Positions 44,727-54,304 of a stretch of 64,000 nucleotides of DNA are shown piece by piece. A model generated the notes under the pieces. That model was not told the origin of the DNA. It did no database searches and saw nothing but the letters and a program-made list of their open reading frames with translations. The translations under genes were made by a program, and so were the position numbers. Each line of letters opens with the position of its first letter. The stretch's first letter is position 1. Source of the stretch: Lentisphaerae bacterium WC36 (GTDB taxonomy: Bacteria > Verrucomicrobiota > Lentisphaeria > Victivallales > SZUA-371); the NCBI GenBank assembly GCA_020683205.1, contig CP085689.1:1860001-1924000 (forward strand), written 5' to 3'.

Positions 44727-47144
44727 ATGAACAAAAAAAATACTATTTTAACTTCACTATTTATCCTAAATTCGGTTAGTTTGACAATGATGTTTTTTAT
44801 CAATTTTTGTTTTTTATCAAACTTAATTAACGTAACACATTTTGCGGAGTTTGAAAGCTCCTTAAATTATAACCTTTTAGGATTGTGTGGACTAATTGCA
44901 GTACTAGGACAATTTTTTCTTGGTCGGGTTTGTGGTGGAGAAAATTCATTAAAAGCTTTTTATAATGATTTTGAAATAGGAACACAAGTTTGTCTTCCAA
45001 GCCTATTGTATTTGCCCAGTTTAGGAATATTTTTTTCATTTTATACTCCAGAATCATTTAATAATATGTGGTTGGGAGTTTTTGTTAATAGATTATATTT
45101 GAGTTTTTTTTCTCCAGCTTTATTAGTTATAGTTATGAGCTTTATTGGAGTTAGATTTGCGGCAGTTTTTTCAGAAAGTAATCAAAATGAGTTCTTGTTC
45201 AAAAAATTAAATAATAAAAAGATCTCTGGACTTTATGTTTTCTTTTTAAGTTTATTAATTATTTGCGGAGTTTGCTATGGAGTTTACCTTCAAAAAGAAT
45301 TTCTTAATAAATTGATTTTATCTTATTATGACTGGGCATTATTTTTAAATGTTACTGATAATACACTTGATGGCAAATGGTTTTACTCTAATGAAATGAA
45401 TCATAATTTTATGGGGCGACATTTTATGCCTTTAAGCATTTTATTATTAACACCATTTGTGTGGCTAGCTCGACATATTAATACTATTTTTGTAATCAAT
45501 TCTATAACGTTATTTGGAAGCGCATTAGTGCTTTTTCAATTAGCAAAAACATATAAACTAAGAACTTTTTCTGCTTTTTTAATCTCTTGTGCATACATAT
45601 TTTACCCCAGCATCACCAATTTAAATTCATGCTATTATCTTGGGTTTCATTGTGTATATTTCATTATCCCTATAATTTGGTTATTTTTTATTTTATTAGA
45701 AAAGAAAAAATATTACTGGGCATTAACGCTGTTCTTTTTATCAATGTTAATCAAAGAATCAGTGCCAATTTTATGGTTAGGAACTGGAATTTACATGCTC
45801 TGCCGCAAACAATATAAGTGGGCATTGTTAATGATAATCTTTAGTCCAATTTACTTTTTAGTGATTTCCATGATAGTAGCTCCATATTTTGCAGCAGGCT
45901 TCGAAGGAAGTGACAACTACTATTTTTTCAGTTACTATAAAACATTGGCACCAAATCAGAGTTATTCTGAAATCATTTTTGCACCTTTTACAAAACCTAA
46001 ATTATTTTTTGGATTGCTTTTTAGGATCAGTTCTATTAGTTTTATAGTAGTATTGACATGTTCTTTACTACCAATAATTATCCGTTATCCACTGCCAATA
46101 GTTAGTGGTTTAATCCTTTATACATTGTTTTTTATCCAAGACGACGCGTTTCGTCAAAATATTAATATGCAATATCAAACTGAAATTATTCCATTTATTT
46201 TCTTAAGTGTAGTACTTGGAACACGCTACTTTTTTAATGGGAAATGGGGACAAAAATGGTCCAGCTTTGTCTTTAAAGGCTTAAAAGTTCAAAAAAATGC
46301 CTCGAAACGCTTCTCTTTGGTTTTAGGCGTAGTACCAGCAGTAATGCTATCATTATATTTCTACGGTGATTTACCATACACTAAAAATCAAACTACGGGT
46401 TTTACCAATGAAGCCGACCACAGTATATTAGTCAATGAAATCAAAAAATATTTACCAAAAAATGTCAAAGCAACACTATCTCCCCAACTAGCAAGTCATT
46501 TCGTATTAAGAAATGATTGTTACATTGATATTATGACCCCAGAAGATTATGTTATTATTTATTTAAATAAAGATTTTCCTGTTTCTGTTCAACAAAAATA
46601 TGACACTTTAAGAGAGGCTATTCATCAAAGCAAAATGTATGAATTAGCTTGCAAACCACTTTGGGATGGAACTGCGACAGTGTTAATTTACAAGAAAAAA
46701 AATACTACTCAGCCTAATCAAAATATTAAGTTTTTCAATTATTTCCAAAACATCAAATATAGTCGTTTTAAAAAATTTGGTGCAATTTACCCAGTAAAAG
46801 GTTGTCCAGAAATTGAAATTAGGGTTCAACAAAAACAAACTAAAAATGGTATTAAGCTCTTTTTTGCAGTATTTTCAAAAGAAAAATTGAAAAACGATTA
46901 CTACTTTAACGTTCAAATTTTGGAGCGTGACAACAAAAAACTTATCACCGAAAACGTTATTTATTACGGAGATGGTCATAATGTGCCATGGCGTAATCCT
47001 AAAAATAGCTTATTCTGCTTTGAAGTTAGTGCACAACTTGATTCTAACTTAAAAATTGCGGTTGCTCCAAGAGTGATAAAACAGATTGGACCAAGCTACC
47101 AAAAGGCCGCAGAAATTGTCGAGTATATTAGAACTAAAAAATAG
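44727..47144 (+). CDS. DUF2079-family polytopic membrane protein
   Basis: 805 residues with about 14-16 membrane helices. The block YYDWALFLNVTDNTLDGKWF followed by NHNFMGRHFMPLSILLLTPF is the DUF2079 signature. The family resembles GT-C glycosyltransferases but has no known reaction. The C-terminal 230 residues are soluble and likely outside. No ribosome binding site is clear. Its stop codon directly abuts the stop of the converging gene at 47145, with no spacer or terminator between them. Confidence 0.85.
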   Translation: MNKKNTILTSLFILNSVSLTMMFFINFCFLSNLINVTHFAEFESSLNYNLLGLCGLIAVLGQFFLGRVCGGENSLKAFYNDFEIGTQVCLPSLLYLPSLGIFFSFYTPESFNNMWLGVFVNRLYLSFFSPALLVIVMSFIGVRFAAVFSESNQNEFLFKKLNNKKISGLYVFFLSLLIICGVCYGVYLQKEFLNKLILSYYDWALFLNVTDNTLDGKWFYSNEMNHNFMGRHFMPLSILLLTPFVWLARHINTIFVINSITLFGSALVLFQLAKTYKLRTFSAFLISCAYIFYPSITNLNSCYYLGFHCVYFIIPIIWLFFILLEKKKYYWALTLFFLSMLIKESVPILWLGTGIYMLCRKQYKWALLMIIFSPIYFLVISMIVAPYFAAGFEGSDNYYFFSYYKTLAPNQSYSEIIFAPFTKPKLFFGLLFRISSISFIVVLTCSLLPIIIRYPLPIVSGLILYTLFFIQDDAFRQNINMQYQTEIIPFIFLSVVLGTRYFFNGKWGQKWSSFVFKGLKVQKNASKRFSLVLGVVPAVMLSLYFYGDLPYTKNQTTGFTNEADHSILVNEIKKYLPKNVKATLSPQLASHFVLRNDCYIDIMTPEDYVIIYLNKDFPVSVQQKYDTLREAIHQSKMYELACKPLWDGTATVLIYKKKNTTQPNQNIKFFNYFQNIKYSRFKKFGAIYPVKGCPEIEIRVQQKQTKNGIKLFFAVFSKEKLKNDYYFNVQILERDNKKLITENVIYYGDGHNVPWRNPKNSLFCFEVSAQLDSNLKIAVAPRVIKQIGPSYQKAAEIVEYIRTKK

Positions 47145-47579
47145 TTATTTTTTAGTATGCTCTTTTTTCCAAATTTGATATTCGCCAATATCTTTATGTG
47201 CAGTTTTAAGAACTAAATTAATTGCAATTGCTTCGTCAAACTCATTTAGTTCAGCTAAATCCTCAACATTAATATAATCTGAATCAATCAAGAAATTAAA
47301 GCACGAAATCATCAATGAAACAACTTTCCATTCAATAGTTGTAAAATTACCTTGAGAATAATCAACAAGCATTGGCCATAGTAATTTCATTTTATGCTCA
47401 ATCGTATCACCAGCCTTAATCAATTTATCAACAACAATTTTTTTATTTGCACGTTTTTTTAATAAACAATTCAAATCATCTGCTTCTAATTTTTTAGCAT
47501 CAGCTTTGAGCTGCCTAATTAACTTTTTCTTATGATCTTCAAGTAATTTTTCTTTTCTGTGTTGAGGTTCATTTTTCAT
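47145..47579 (-). CDS. DUF1232 (YkvA)-like small protein
   Basis: 144 residues. The C-terminal half (IEWKVVSLMISCFNFLIDSD then YINVEDLAELNEFDEAIAIN) follows the YkvA pattern (aliphatic helix, short Asp-Asp turn, helix) though hydrophilic substitutions suggest that it is not membrane-embedded. The N-terminal 50 residues are highly charged and helical. I chose ATG 47579 because AGGAG lies 7 nt upstream; ATG 47585 would be only one nt from it. Function is unknown. Confidence 0.6.
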   Translation of the reverse strand: MKNEPQHRKEKLLEDHKKKLIRQLKADAKKLEADDLNCLLKKRANKKIVVDKLIKAGDTIEHKMKLLWPMLVDYSQGNFTTIEWKVVSLMISCFNFLIDSDYINVEDLAELNEFDEAIAINLVLKTAHKDIGEYQIWKKEHTKK

Positions 47580-47755
47580 GACCATTCTCCTATAAGCTGT
47601 AATTCATAAATATTGCTTGTTTAAAAATTTTCTTTTAATACTACTTGTGAACAACAGCATATCAAAGTTGATTATAGTTTTGATTACTAAATAAAAAAAT
47701 AACTATATTTTATTATAATACTTGAGGCTAAATTTTGCATTATTTTATATAAACA

Positions 47756-47789
47756 AAAAAGGTCATAACCAAATGATTATGACCTTTTT
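47756..47789. terminator. Bidirectional terminator beside the SulP gene
   Basis: AAAAAGGTCATA (47756-47767) and TATGACCTTTTT (47778-47789) form a perfect 12-bp stem. It lies 20 nt past the SulP stop codon. Confidence 0.88.
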
Positions 47790-47809
47790 AAAAACATTTC
47801 AATAATTTA

Positions 47810-49426
47810 CTACGCCAGTTTATCAACAGCTAAATGCCAATCTAAATCCTCAATGATACTAATTTCAACAATATTATCAGCTTTTGCAATCAACTCACTA
47901 CATTCTTTACTAAGATTTAATAAGTGTAATTTTTTATTTACAGCTGCATAACGTTTTGAAATATTATCAATAGCTTCGATTCCAGAATGGTCACAAACAC
48001 GAGCATTTGCAAAGTCAATGATGACATCCTCTGGATCATTTTTCACATCAAATAATTCTTTAAAATTTGATGCAGAACCAAAAAATACTAAACCTTCCAA
48101 TTGATAAATTTTGTGCCCATGGTCATTAGTTTTTGAATTAACATAGATTTTTTTACCATGTTTCCAAGCAAAAACCAATGCCGAAGCAATTAATCCAGCA
48201 ATCACCGCAATAGCCAAATCAGCGATTACTGTAACAACTGATACTAAAATAATCACGAACGCATCACTTTTTGGCACTTTACGCATAATCCTGAAACTTG
48301 ACCATTCAAAAGTACCAATAACAACCATAAACATTACACCAACCAATGCAGCTAATGGAATCATCTCAATCAAAACAGAACCCCACACAATAAAACATAA
48401 TAAGAATATTGCAGCAGATGCCCCACTCCAACGAGAACGCCCTCCGGCTCGAATGTTAATCATACTTTGACCAATCATTGCACAACCACCCATTCCGCCA
48501 AAAAAACCATTAACAATATTAGCAACACCCTGCCCGATGGATTCTTTATTACCACGACCACGAGTTTCAGTGATTTCATCAATTAATGACAGAGTCATCA
48601 ATGACTCAATTAAGCCAACTGCAGCAGCTAAAATTGAAAACGGTAAAATTAATTTTATGGCATCCCATGTAAAAGGCATATGTGGCAACGCAAAAGTTGG
48701 CAACGAAGTTTTTACGGTTGCATTAGGATCATTTGTACGAACATAATCTAAAACAGTACGAACTTCAAAACCATTTTTATTTAAAAAGTATGCTATAACC
48801 GAAACGACTACAATACCAGTTAATGTTGCAGGAACAGCCGTGGTTAACTTTGGTAAAAAGTGACTAATTGCCATTGTCAAAGCAATTAAAGCGCACATAA
48901 TTAACAATGGTTGCATTGCCAATAAAGTTTCACCAGCCTCACCTGTAACATAAAATTGGCTAAATTGAGCCTTAAAAATAATAATTGCCAAACCATTCAC
49001 AAAACCAAGCATAACAGGATGCGGCATTAAGCGAATAAATTTTCCCAATTTTAAAACACCAAAAATAATCTGTATTACTCCCATTAAAATTACTGCACTA
49101 AACAAATATCCAAGCGCAGTTTGCGAATCACCATCTGTTTGTTCTAAAATCTTTGCAACTAAAGGCGCAAAAATCACAGCAATCGCTCCTGTTGCTCCTG
49201 AAATCATTCCCGGTCTTCCACCAATAACAGCTGTAATTAACCCCATCATAAATGCTGCTAAAAGTCCAACCTTTGGGTTTACACCAGCAACAAATGAAAA
49301 TGCTATTGCCTCTGGAACTAAAGCTAACGCTACAGTTAAACCACTTAATAAATCATTTTTCAAATTTGAGGGTTTATTGATAATTAACTTAAAAATCTTA
49401 TTTCTTTTACTTTCTTTTTCTGACAT
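47810..49426 (-). CDS. SulP-family anion transporter with STAS domain
   Basis: 538 residues. Ten to twelve helices (LTVALALVPEAIAFSFVAG, then GGRPGMISGATGAIAVIFAP) transport sulfate, bicarbonate or another anion with a cation. The C-terminal STAS domain (about 440-535) has VCDHSGIEAI in place of the usual D-S/T-S-G. Substrate cannot be read from the sequence; bicarbonate and sulfate are both plausible. AAGGAAG precedes the ATG. It is monocistronic. Confidence 0.93.
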   Translation of the reverse strand: MSEKESKRNKIFKLIINKPSNLKNDLLSGLTVALALVPEAIAFSFVAGVNPKVGLLAAFMMGLITAVIGGRPGMISGATGAIAVIFAPLVAKILEQTDGDSQTALGYLFSAVILMGVIQIIFGVLKLGKFIRLMPHPVMLGFVNGLAIIIFKAQFSQFYVTGEAGETLLAMQPLLIMCALIALTMAISHFLPKLTTAVPATLTGIVVVSVIAYFLNKNGFEVRTVLDYVRTNDPNATVKTSLPTFALPHMPFTWDAIKLILPFSILAAAVGLIESLMTLSLIDEITETRGRGNKESIGQGVANIVNGFFGGMGGCAMIGQSMINIRAGGRSRWSGASAAIFLLCFIVWGSVLIEMIPLAALVGVMFMVVIGTFEWSSFRIMRKVPKSDAFVIILVSVVTVIADLAIAVIAGLIASALVFAWKHGKKIYVNSKTNDHGHKIYQLEGLVFFGSASNFKELFDVKNDPEDVIIDFANARVCDHSGIEAIDNISKRYAAVNKKLHLLNLSKECSELIAKADNIVEISIIEDLDWHLAVDKLA

Positions 49427-49631
49427 AACTTCCTTATAAATTTATTAAATTTTTATTTTTTACTTCTTGATTAACCTTTTTTGTCTAAGGCATTCATTGA
49501 TAAAAAATTCGCCACACAACAAAAAGCATTTAATTTAGCATAATTTTTTAATTTTTCAAAAAAAATCTTTATTTTTACAGATATTGTACTATGTTAAGTA
49601 AACAAAAAATTACTGGAGAAACCTCTACTCA

Positions 49632-50375
49632 ATGCGTTACGAAAAAACTCTTTTGCCACAAAAAAAATATGATTTTTTGATGTTACAGATTGTATTAGGA
49701 ACAATTTTTTTCTTGTTTTTTTTGCCACTTATTTTCTTCGGAGTAATTAAATTATGTAACGAAACATTAGAAATTTATTTTATCGCAGGGTTAATGCAAT
49801 ACTCAATTATTAGTTCAATTATTTTTTTGATGATATTGTCCTATAAAAATCAAAAAAATATTTTTAAACGCCTTGGTTTTTTGAGTTTAAAATGGAATTT
49901 TTTTAAAGCGTTACCATTAATTTACATTGCAATATTTTTAGTAATGGCTGACATTAGTATGATCTCTGAAACAGTTTTTCTACTTTTCAACTGGGATATT
50001 AAAGCACAAATAGCTGGTGAAATGATTAATCAATTAGATTTGCTTGGAGAAATCGTTCTAGGTATAATAATTGTAGTTTTAGCGCCAATTTGCGAAGAAG
50101 TTCTTTTTCGTCGTGCTGTTTTTAGTTCTCTGTTACCACGTACTAACAAAATAATTGCAACAATAATAACCTCATTATTGTTTGCTTTGGTTCATATGGA
50201 TTCATTTGTTACAATGCCGCCATTATTTGCTTTAGCATTAATTTTGCAGTTTTGCTATATTCACTTTAAATCAATTTACGCCCCGATAATAATACATTTT
50301 TTAAATAATTTGATTGCATTTTCAGTAATTATTGCAATCAAACATGAACTGATTTCGGATAAAATTTTCACATAG
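49632..50375 (+). CDS. CPBP (CAAX/Abi) family intramembrane glutamic protease
   Basis: 247 residues with about seven membrane helices. APICEEVLFRRAVFSSLL carries the EExxxR motif, FALVHMD the second-motif His, and HFLNNLIAF the third. This family cleaves within or near membranes; bacterial substrates are mostly unknown. It precedes the aldehyde dehydrogenase gene by only 10 nt, so the two are co-transcribed, but no shared function is evident. Confidence 0.92.
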   Translation: MRYEKTLLPQKKYDFLMLQIVLGTIFFLFFLPLIFFGVIKLCNETLEIYFIAGLMQYSIISSIIFLMILSYKNQKNIFKRLGFLSLKWNFFKALPLIYIAIFLVMADISMISETVFLLFNWDIKAQIAGEMINQLDLLGEIVLGIIIVVLAPICEEVLFRRAVFSSLLPRTNKIIATIITSLLFALVHMDSFVTMPPLFALALILQFCYIHFKSIYAPIIIHFLNNLIAFSVIIAIKHELISDKIFT

Positions 50376-50385
50376 GAGCTATGTA

Positions 50386-51765
50386 ATGAATATTCACAAT
50401 ATAATCGAATCACAACATCAATTTGTCACTTCAAACGATAACAATATCGAACAACGCAAAAAATTGTTAAGAAAACTTTTAACTGCAATCAAAGATAGTG
50501 AAAATGAATTATTTCAAGCATTAGCTAAAGATTTAAAAAAATGTGAATTTGAATCATTTATTGGCGAAGTTTCTGGAGTGTATGATGAAATAAAATTATT
50601 CATAAAAAAACTCAAAAAGTGGTCTAAACCTAAAAAAGCCAAAGTTGCACTACCCAACATGCCAGCTAAAGGAAAAATAATTGCTGAACCATACGGCACG
50701 GTATTAATTTATTCAGCATGGAATTATCCATTCTATTTATCAATTATGCCCTTAATTGGCGCTATTGCTACAGGAAATGCAGTGATATTGAAACCTTCAG
50801 AATTAGCTCCTGCAACTGCTGAATATTTGAAAAAATTAATTGATAAAGTTTTTTGCTCAAGGATATGTACCGTTATCAATGGTGATGCCAAATTGGCAGC
50901 TTCCTTAATGGATTATCCAATTGATATGGTTTGTTTTACTGGCAGTACTGTTACTGGCCATAAAGTTTACCAAAAAGCAGCAGAAAAGTTAATCCCTGCT
51001 CTCTTAGAATTAGGGGGTAAAAGCCCTGCAATTGTAAGCAAAAATTGCAATTTAAAGGTAACTGTAAAACGTTTGGTATGGAGTAAATTTATGAATGCTG
51101 GACAAACCTGCGTCGCACCTGACTACCTGTTAGTTGATGAAAAAATTGTTGATAATTTAATTAAGTCTTTAAAAGAGCGCATCAATTATTGCTATGGCGA
51201 TGATGAAAAAATAGTTCATTCTCAAGATTTCCCACGCATTATTAACAGTAAAAATTTTGAACGCCTGGAAAATTATGAAGCAACAGCAAATGCTGAAAAA
51301 ACAGTCAAATGCGGTTATAACGATCCTAATGAAAATTATTTTGCTCCAACAATATTATTAAACCCTAACCTTGAGTCCGAGGTTATGAATGAAGAAATTT
51401 TTGGTCCAATTTTACCAATTATTACCTATAAAAACTTTAATGATGCAATAAGCTTTATAAAAAATAAATCAAAACCGCTGGCATGCTATCTGTTTAGCGA
51501 AAACCATTTCGAAATCAGCGAAATTGAAACTAAAATTTCAACTGGAGCAATAGGTGTAAATGAATGTATTAGTCACCTAGCGAACAGCTCAATGCCATTT
51601 GGCGGAATTGGAGCGAGCGGAATTGGTGCATATCATGGTTACCACTCATTTTGTGCATTTTCTCACTTCAAACCAGTACATAATAAAACCACAAAAATTG
51701 ATATGAATTTGCGCTACGCTCCTTATTTAAACAAAATTAAAATTGTGCAAAAATGGCTTGGATAA
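50386..51765 (+). CDS. Aldehyde dehydrogenase, class 3/coniferyl-fatty aldehyde type
   Basis: 459 residues, the short form typical of ALDH3. It oxidises aldehydes with NAD(P)+. YSAWNYPFYLSIMPLIGAIA and ILKPSELAP form the cofactor fold, LELGGKSP holds the general base Glu, NAGQTCVAPDYLL the catalytic Cys, and EIFGPILPI the conserved EEIFGP motif. SMPFGGIGASGIGAYHG closes the domain. AGGAG precedes the ATG. It follows the CPBP gene after 10 nt. Confidence 0.95.
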   Translation: MNIHNIIESQHQFVTSNDNNIEQRKKLLRKLLTAIKDSENELFQALAKDLKKCEFESFIGEVSGVYDEIKLFIKKLKKWSKPKKAKVALPNMPAKGKIIAEPYGTVLIYSAWNYPFYLSIMPLIGAIATGNAVILKPSELAPATAEYLKKLIDKVFCSRICTVINGDAKLAASLMDYPIDMVCFTGSTVTGHKVYQKAAEKLIPALLELGGKSPAIVSKNCNLKVTVKRLVWSKFMNAGQTCVAPDYLLVDEKIVDNLIKSLKERINYCYGDDEKIVHSQDFPRIINSKNFERLENYEATANAEKTVKCGYNDPNENYFAPTILLNPNLESEVMNEEIFGPILPIITYKNFNDAISFIKNKSKPLACYLFSENHFEISEIETKISTGAIGVNECISHLANSSMPFGGIGASGIGAYHGYHSFCAFSHFKPVHNKTTKIDMNLRYAPYLNKIKIVQKWLG

Positions 51766-51842
51766 AGTTCTAAAGGATATTTCTAAAAATTGATTTTAAA
51801 GAAAAATTTAATGATTTTTAACGTTTAAATGATTATTTTTTG

Positions 51843-52548
51843 GGTTCAAAATACTTTAACTTAAAAATTTAACCTTTTAAGTTATTGTAATTCAATGAAA
51901 AACAAATATATAATTCATTCAATAATTTCTGAAGCTAAATTCAGAACAATTATTCGTTACTTTTCGCTTGATATTGAAGCTAAATAAAATTACTCAGTTA
52001 ACGGGGTTAAGTCGTCCTTGCATTAATCGGATTTTGAAGGCTACAAGGCAACGCATTGCCGAGTTTTGTAAAAACGAAAGTCCATTCGATGCTGGAGAAA
52101 TTGATGAAAACTATTTTGGAGCTTGTCGCGTGCATGGAGTCAGAAGTTGGAAAACACATCGCTTTTAGAATAATAAAACGCCAAGTGTGAGTTTATAAAC
52201 TGCTCGGCAAGCACGTGTTTAACGATTATTAGAAAAAAAATCAACGCAAATTCAACAATTTACTCCAGGGATTCAAGTTCTATTATAGACTCGTCGATGC
52301 TAGCTACAAAAAGCATTATCAAATAAAATATGGCAAAAATTAATTTACCAAAGGTCATAACCACATCAACGGAATTGAAAACTTTTGGGGCTTGGCTAAG
52401 ACCAGATTGGCAAAATTTCGAAGTATCACCAAAAATACCTTTTATTTGCACTTGAAAGAGTGCGAATTTAGGTTTAATTACAGACAAAGACTTGTATTTA
52501 CTGATGCTAAAAATCATCAGAAATAAACAGCTTAAAGTATCTTGAACC
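51843..52548 (+). mobile_element. Decayed IS1595/ISXO2-type insertion sequence
   Basis: A 706-bp remnant with inverted ends GGTTCAAAATACTTTAA (51843-51859) and TTAAAGTATCTTGAACC (52532-52548), matching at 16 of 17 positions. Flanking 8-mers ATTTTTTG and ATTTTTAA are similar but not identical. It shares the transposase family with the element at 34985-35720, but its terminal repeats differ. Confidence 0.75.
51895..52545 (+). pseudogene. Degenerate ISXO2-like transposase
   Basis: Coding remnants occur in all three frames. FSLDIEAK then stop is followed in another frame by KITQLTGLSRPCINRILKA and IDENYFGACRVHGVR (first catalytic Asp). A third piece reads GHNHINGIENFWGLAKTRLA then FYLHLKECEFRFNYR. 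At least two frameshifts and several stops separate them. Its parts align in order with the transposase at 34987-35670, including the stop codon within the right terminal repeat. Confidence 0.85.
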
Positions 52549-52676
52549 ATTTTTAAATATTTACATAGCAGTGTTCTACGTACATTTCACAAAATTATTG
52601 CATTTTAAAAAAGTAAATTTTAGTCAAATACTCAACTTTTAGAAGTATCTTAAATTATTTGTATAAATAATCTTAA

Positions 52677-54203
52677 CTATTTTCTAAGTTTTATTGCAAC
52701 AACTTTACGCTTTAAAATCTGTTCATTAGTAACAGCATTACTAATGACTTCAATAAAGGTTAAATTAACATTTTCAAAGTTTTTAACAGCACGATAGACC
52801 AATGCCAAATCATCAAGAGTTGTTACAGAGTAATCATTAACCTTAATTAAAATATCTCCACGTTTTACTCCATTGTTTAGGACTAAGTTCTCATTAACAA
52901 TCAATCCATCAATGTTTGGATAATTAAGTGCGGTCTGCAATTTATCTGTTAGTGGTTGCAAACCTAGCGCAAAATATTCTTTTGCGATATATGCTCCACC
53001 ATCAGTATTTATTTTTTGCGCAGTAATTGTACGAAGACGATTTTTGCTATCAATTAAAGTCATTTTTTGGTTTGCCTTCATTTGTGCAATCGTCAAACAA
53101 GCTTGCGCTAAGCTTTGCAACGGTTTACCATCAATTTCTGTAATAATATCATCAACACGCAATCCACTCTTCCAGGCAGGGCTGTTGTAAACAACACTCT
53201 TTACATAATATGACAATAAACCACTCTGACTATAGCGAACTCCAAGTCCAAAACCAATATTAACTTTATTCAATTTTTCAGCAGTTAGCCAATTTGACAA
53301 CACATTCTCAACCCTCAACAAAGGAACTGCGAAACTAATTCCATATGCTTTTCGATGAATTGCAGTTGTCAGACCAACCATCTCACCATTGATATTAATT
53401 AGCGGACCTCCGCTATAGCCTGTAGTAATTGCCGCATCAGTTTGCAGTAAATCTTTAAAAATAACTTTACTTCCACGTTTTAATTTACGGTTAATTCCGC
53501 TTAAAATACCTCGTGAAACTGTACTACTTAAACCTAATGGGTTACCAACAGCTATAACATCTTCACCCAAAAACAAGCTACCAATTGGCGCCATTTCTAT
53601 TGGTTTGAAAGTCTTTTTCTGTTGATCCGCAGGAATAATTTTAATCAACGCAATGTCATTAAATTCATTACTTGCTACCACATTTGCATCATAAACTTCA
53701 CCATCATAAGTAGTAATAGAAATCTTAGTTGCACTTTTTATAACGTGAGAATTTGTTAAAACCAACCCATCTTCGCTTATAATGCAACCACTTCCTAAAG
53801 AGTATGTTGTTCTTTCACTTGCAGCGGCAGTTTTAGGAACCACCTTAATTGTTGAATCGACAGCAACAGGCGCATCATCAACCGAATTAGCATTTTTAGG
53901 CACCAAATCATTAATTGAGGGTTCAAGTTTGATAACTCGTTGAGTACTAATATTAACAACAGAAGGCATTACTTTAGCAACCGCCCTAACAGTTTTTGAA
54001 ATTCGTTTATTCTCTACTTTTTCACTTTCGGAAAGCATATAATTATGTGAATGAGCTTGGTTTTCTTCTATTGATTTAGCATTATTAATATTTAAAAAAA
54101 GGACTAAAGAACAGCATAGCAATGTTTTTAAGCTTTTTTTCTGCATTAATAGATCGTATATATTTGCCTTTTTTTTAATCTTTGTTATATTTTTTAATAG
54201 CAT
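52677..54203 (-). CDS. HtrA/DegP-type periplasmic serine protease
   Basis: 508 residues. A hydrophobic signal (about 26-43) follows a charged leader; the true start may be ATG 54146 (MQKKSLKTLL). The trypsin-like domain has the triad His in LTNSHVI, Asp in EFNDIALIKI, and Ser in TTGYSGGPL. The usual GNSGGPL has Asn at the Tyr position. A PDZ domain follows (SPAWKSGLRVDDIITEIDGK), and a second, weaker one is near 425-490 (VKRGDILIKVNDYSV). It would degrade or refold damaged envelope proteins. An insertion of about 40 residues between the signal and catalytic domain is low-complexity. No strong terminator follows. Confidence 0.9.
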   Translation of the reverse strand: MLLKNITKIKKKANIYDLLMQKKSLKTLLCCSLVLFLNINNAKSIEENQAHSHNYMLSESEKVENKRISKTVRAVAKVMPSVVNISTQRVIKLEPSINDLVPKNANSVDDAPVAVDSTIKVVPKTAAASERTTYSLGSGCIISEDGLVLTNSHVIKSATKISITTYDGEVYDANVVASNEFNDIALIKIIPADQQKKTFKPIEMAPIGSLFLGEDVIAVGNPLGLSSTVSRGILSGINRKLKRGSKVIFKDLLQTDAAITTGYSGGPLININGEMVGLTTAIHRKAYGISFAVPLLRVENVLSNWLTAEKLNKVNIGFGLGVRYSQSGLLSYYVKSVVYNSPAWKSGLRVDDIITEIDGKPLQSLAQACLTIAQMKANQKMTLIDSKNRLRTITAQKINTDGGAYIAKEYFALGLQPLTDKLQTALNYPNIDGLIVNENLVLNNGVKRGDILIKVNDYSVTTLDDLALVYRAVKNFENVNLTFIEVISNAVTNEQILKRKVVAIKLRK

Positions 54204-54304
54204 ATTTTTAAGTAACCCTATTTTTCAATCCATGAACATTTTTATTAAATATCAACTATTTAACAATAGCACAAAAAATTTATATCGCAACAATTTATGA
54301 CATT

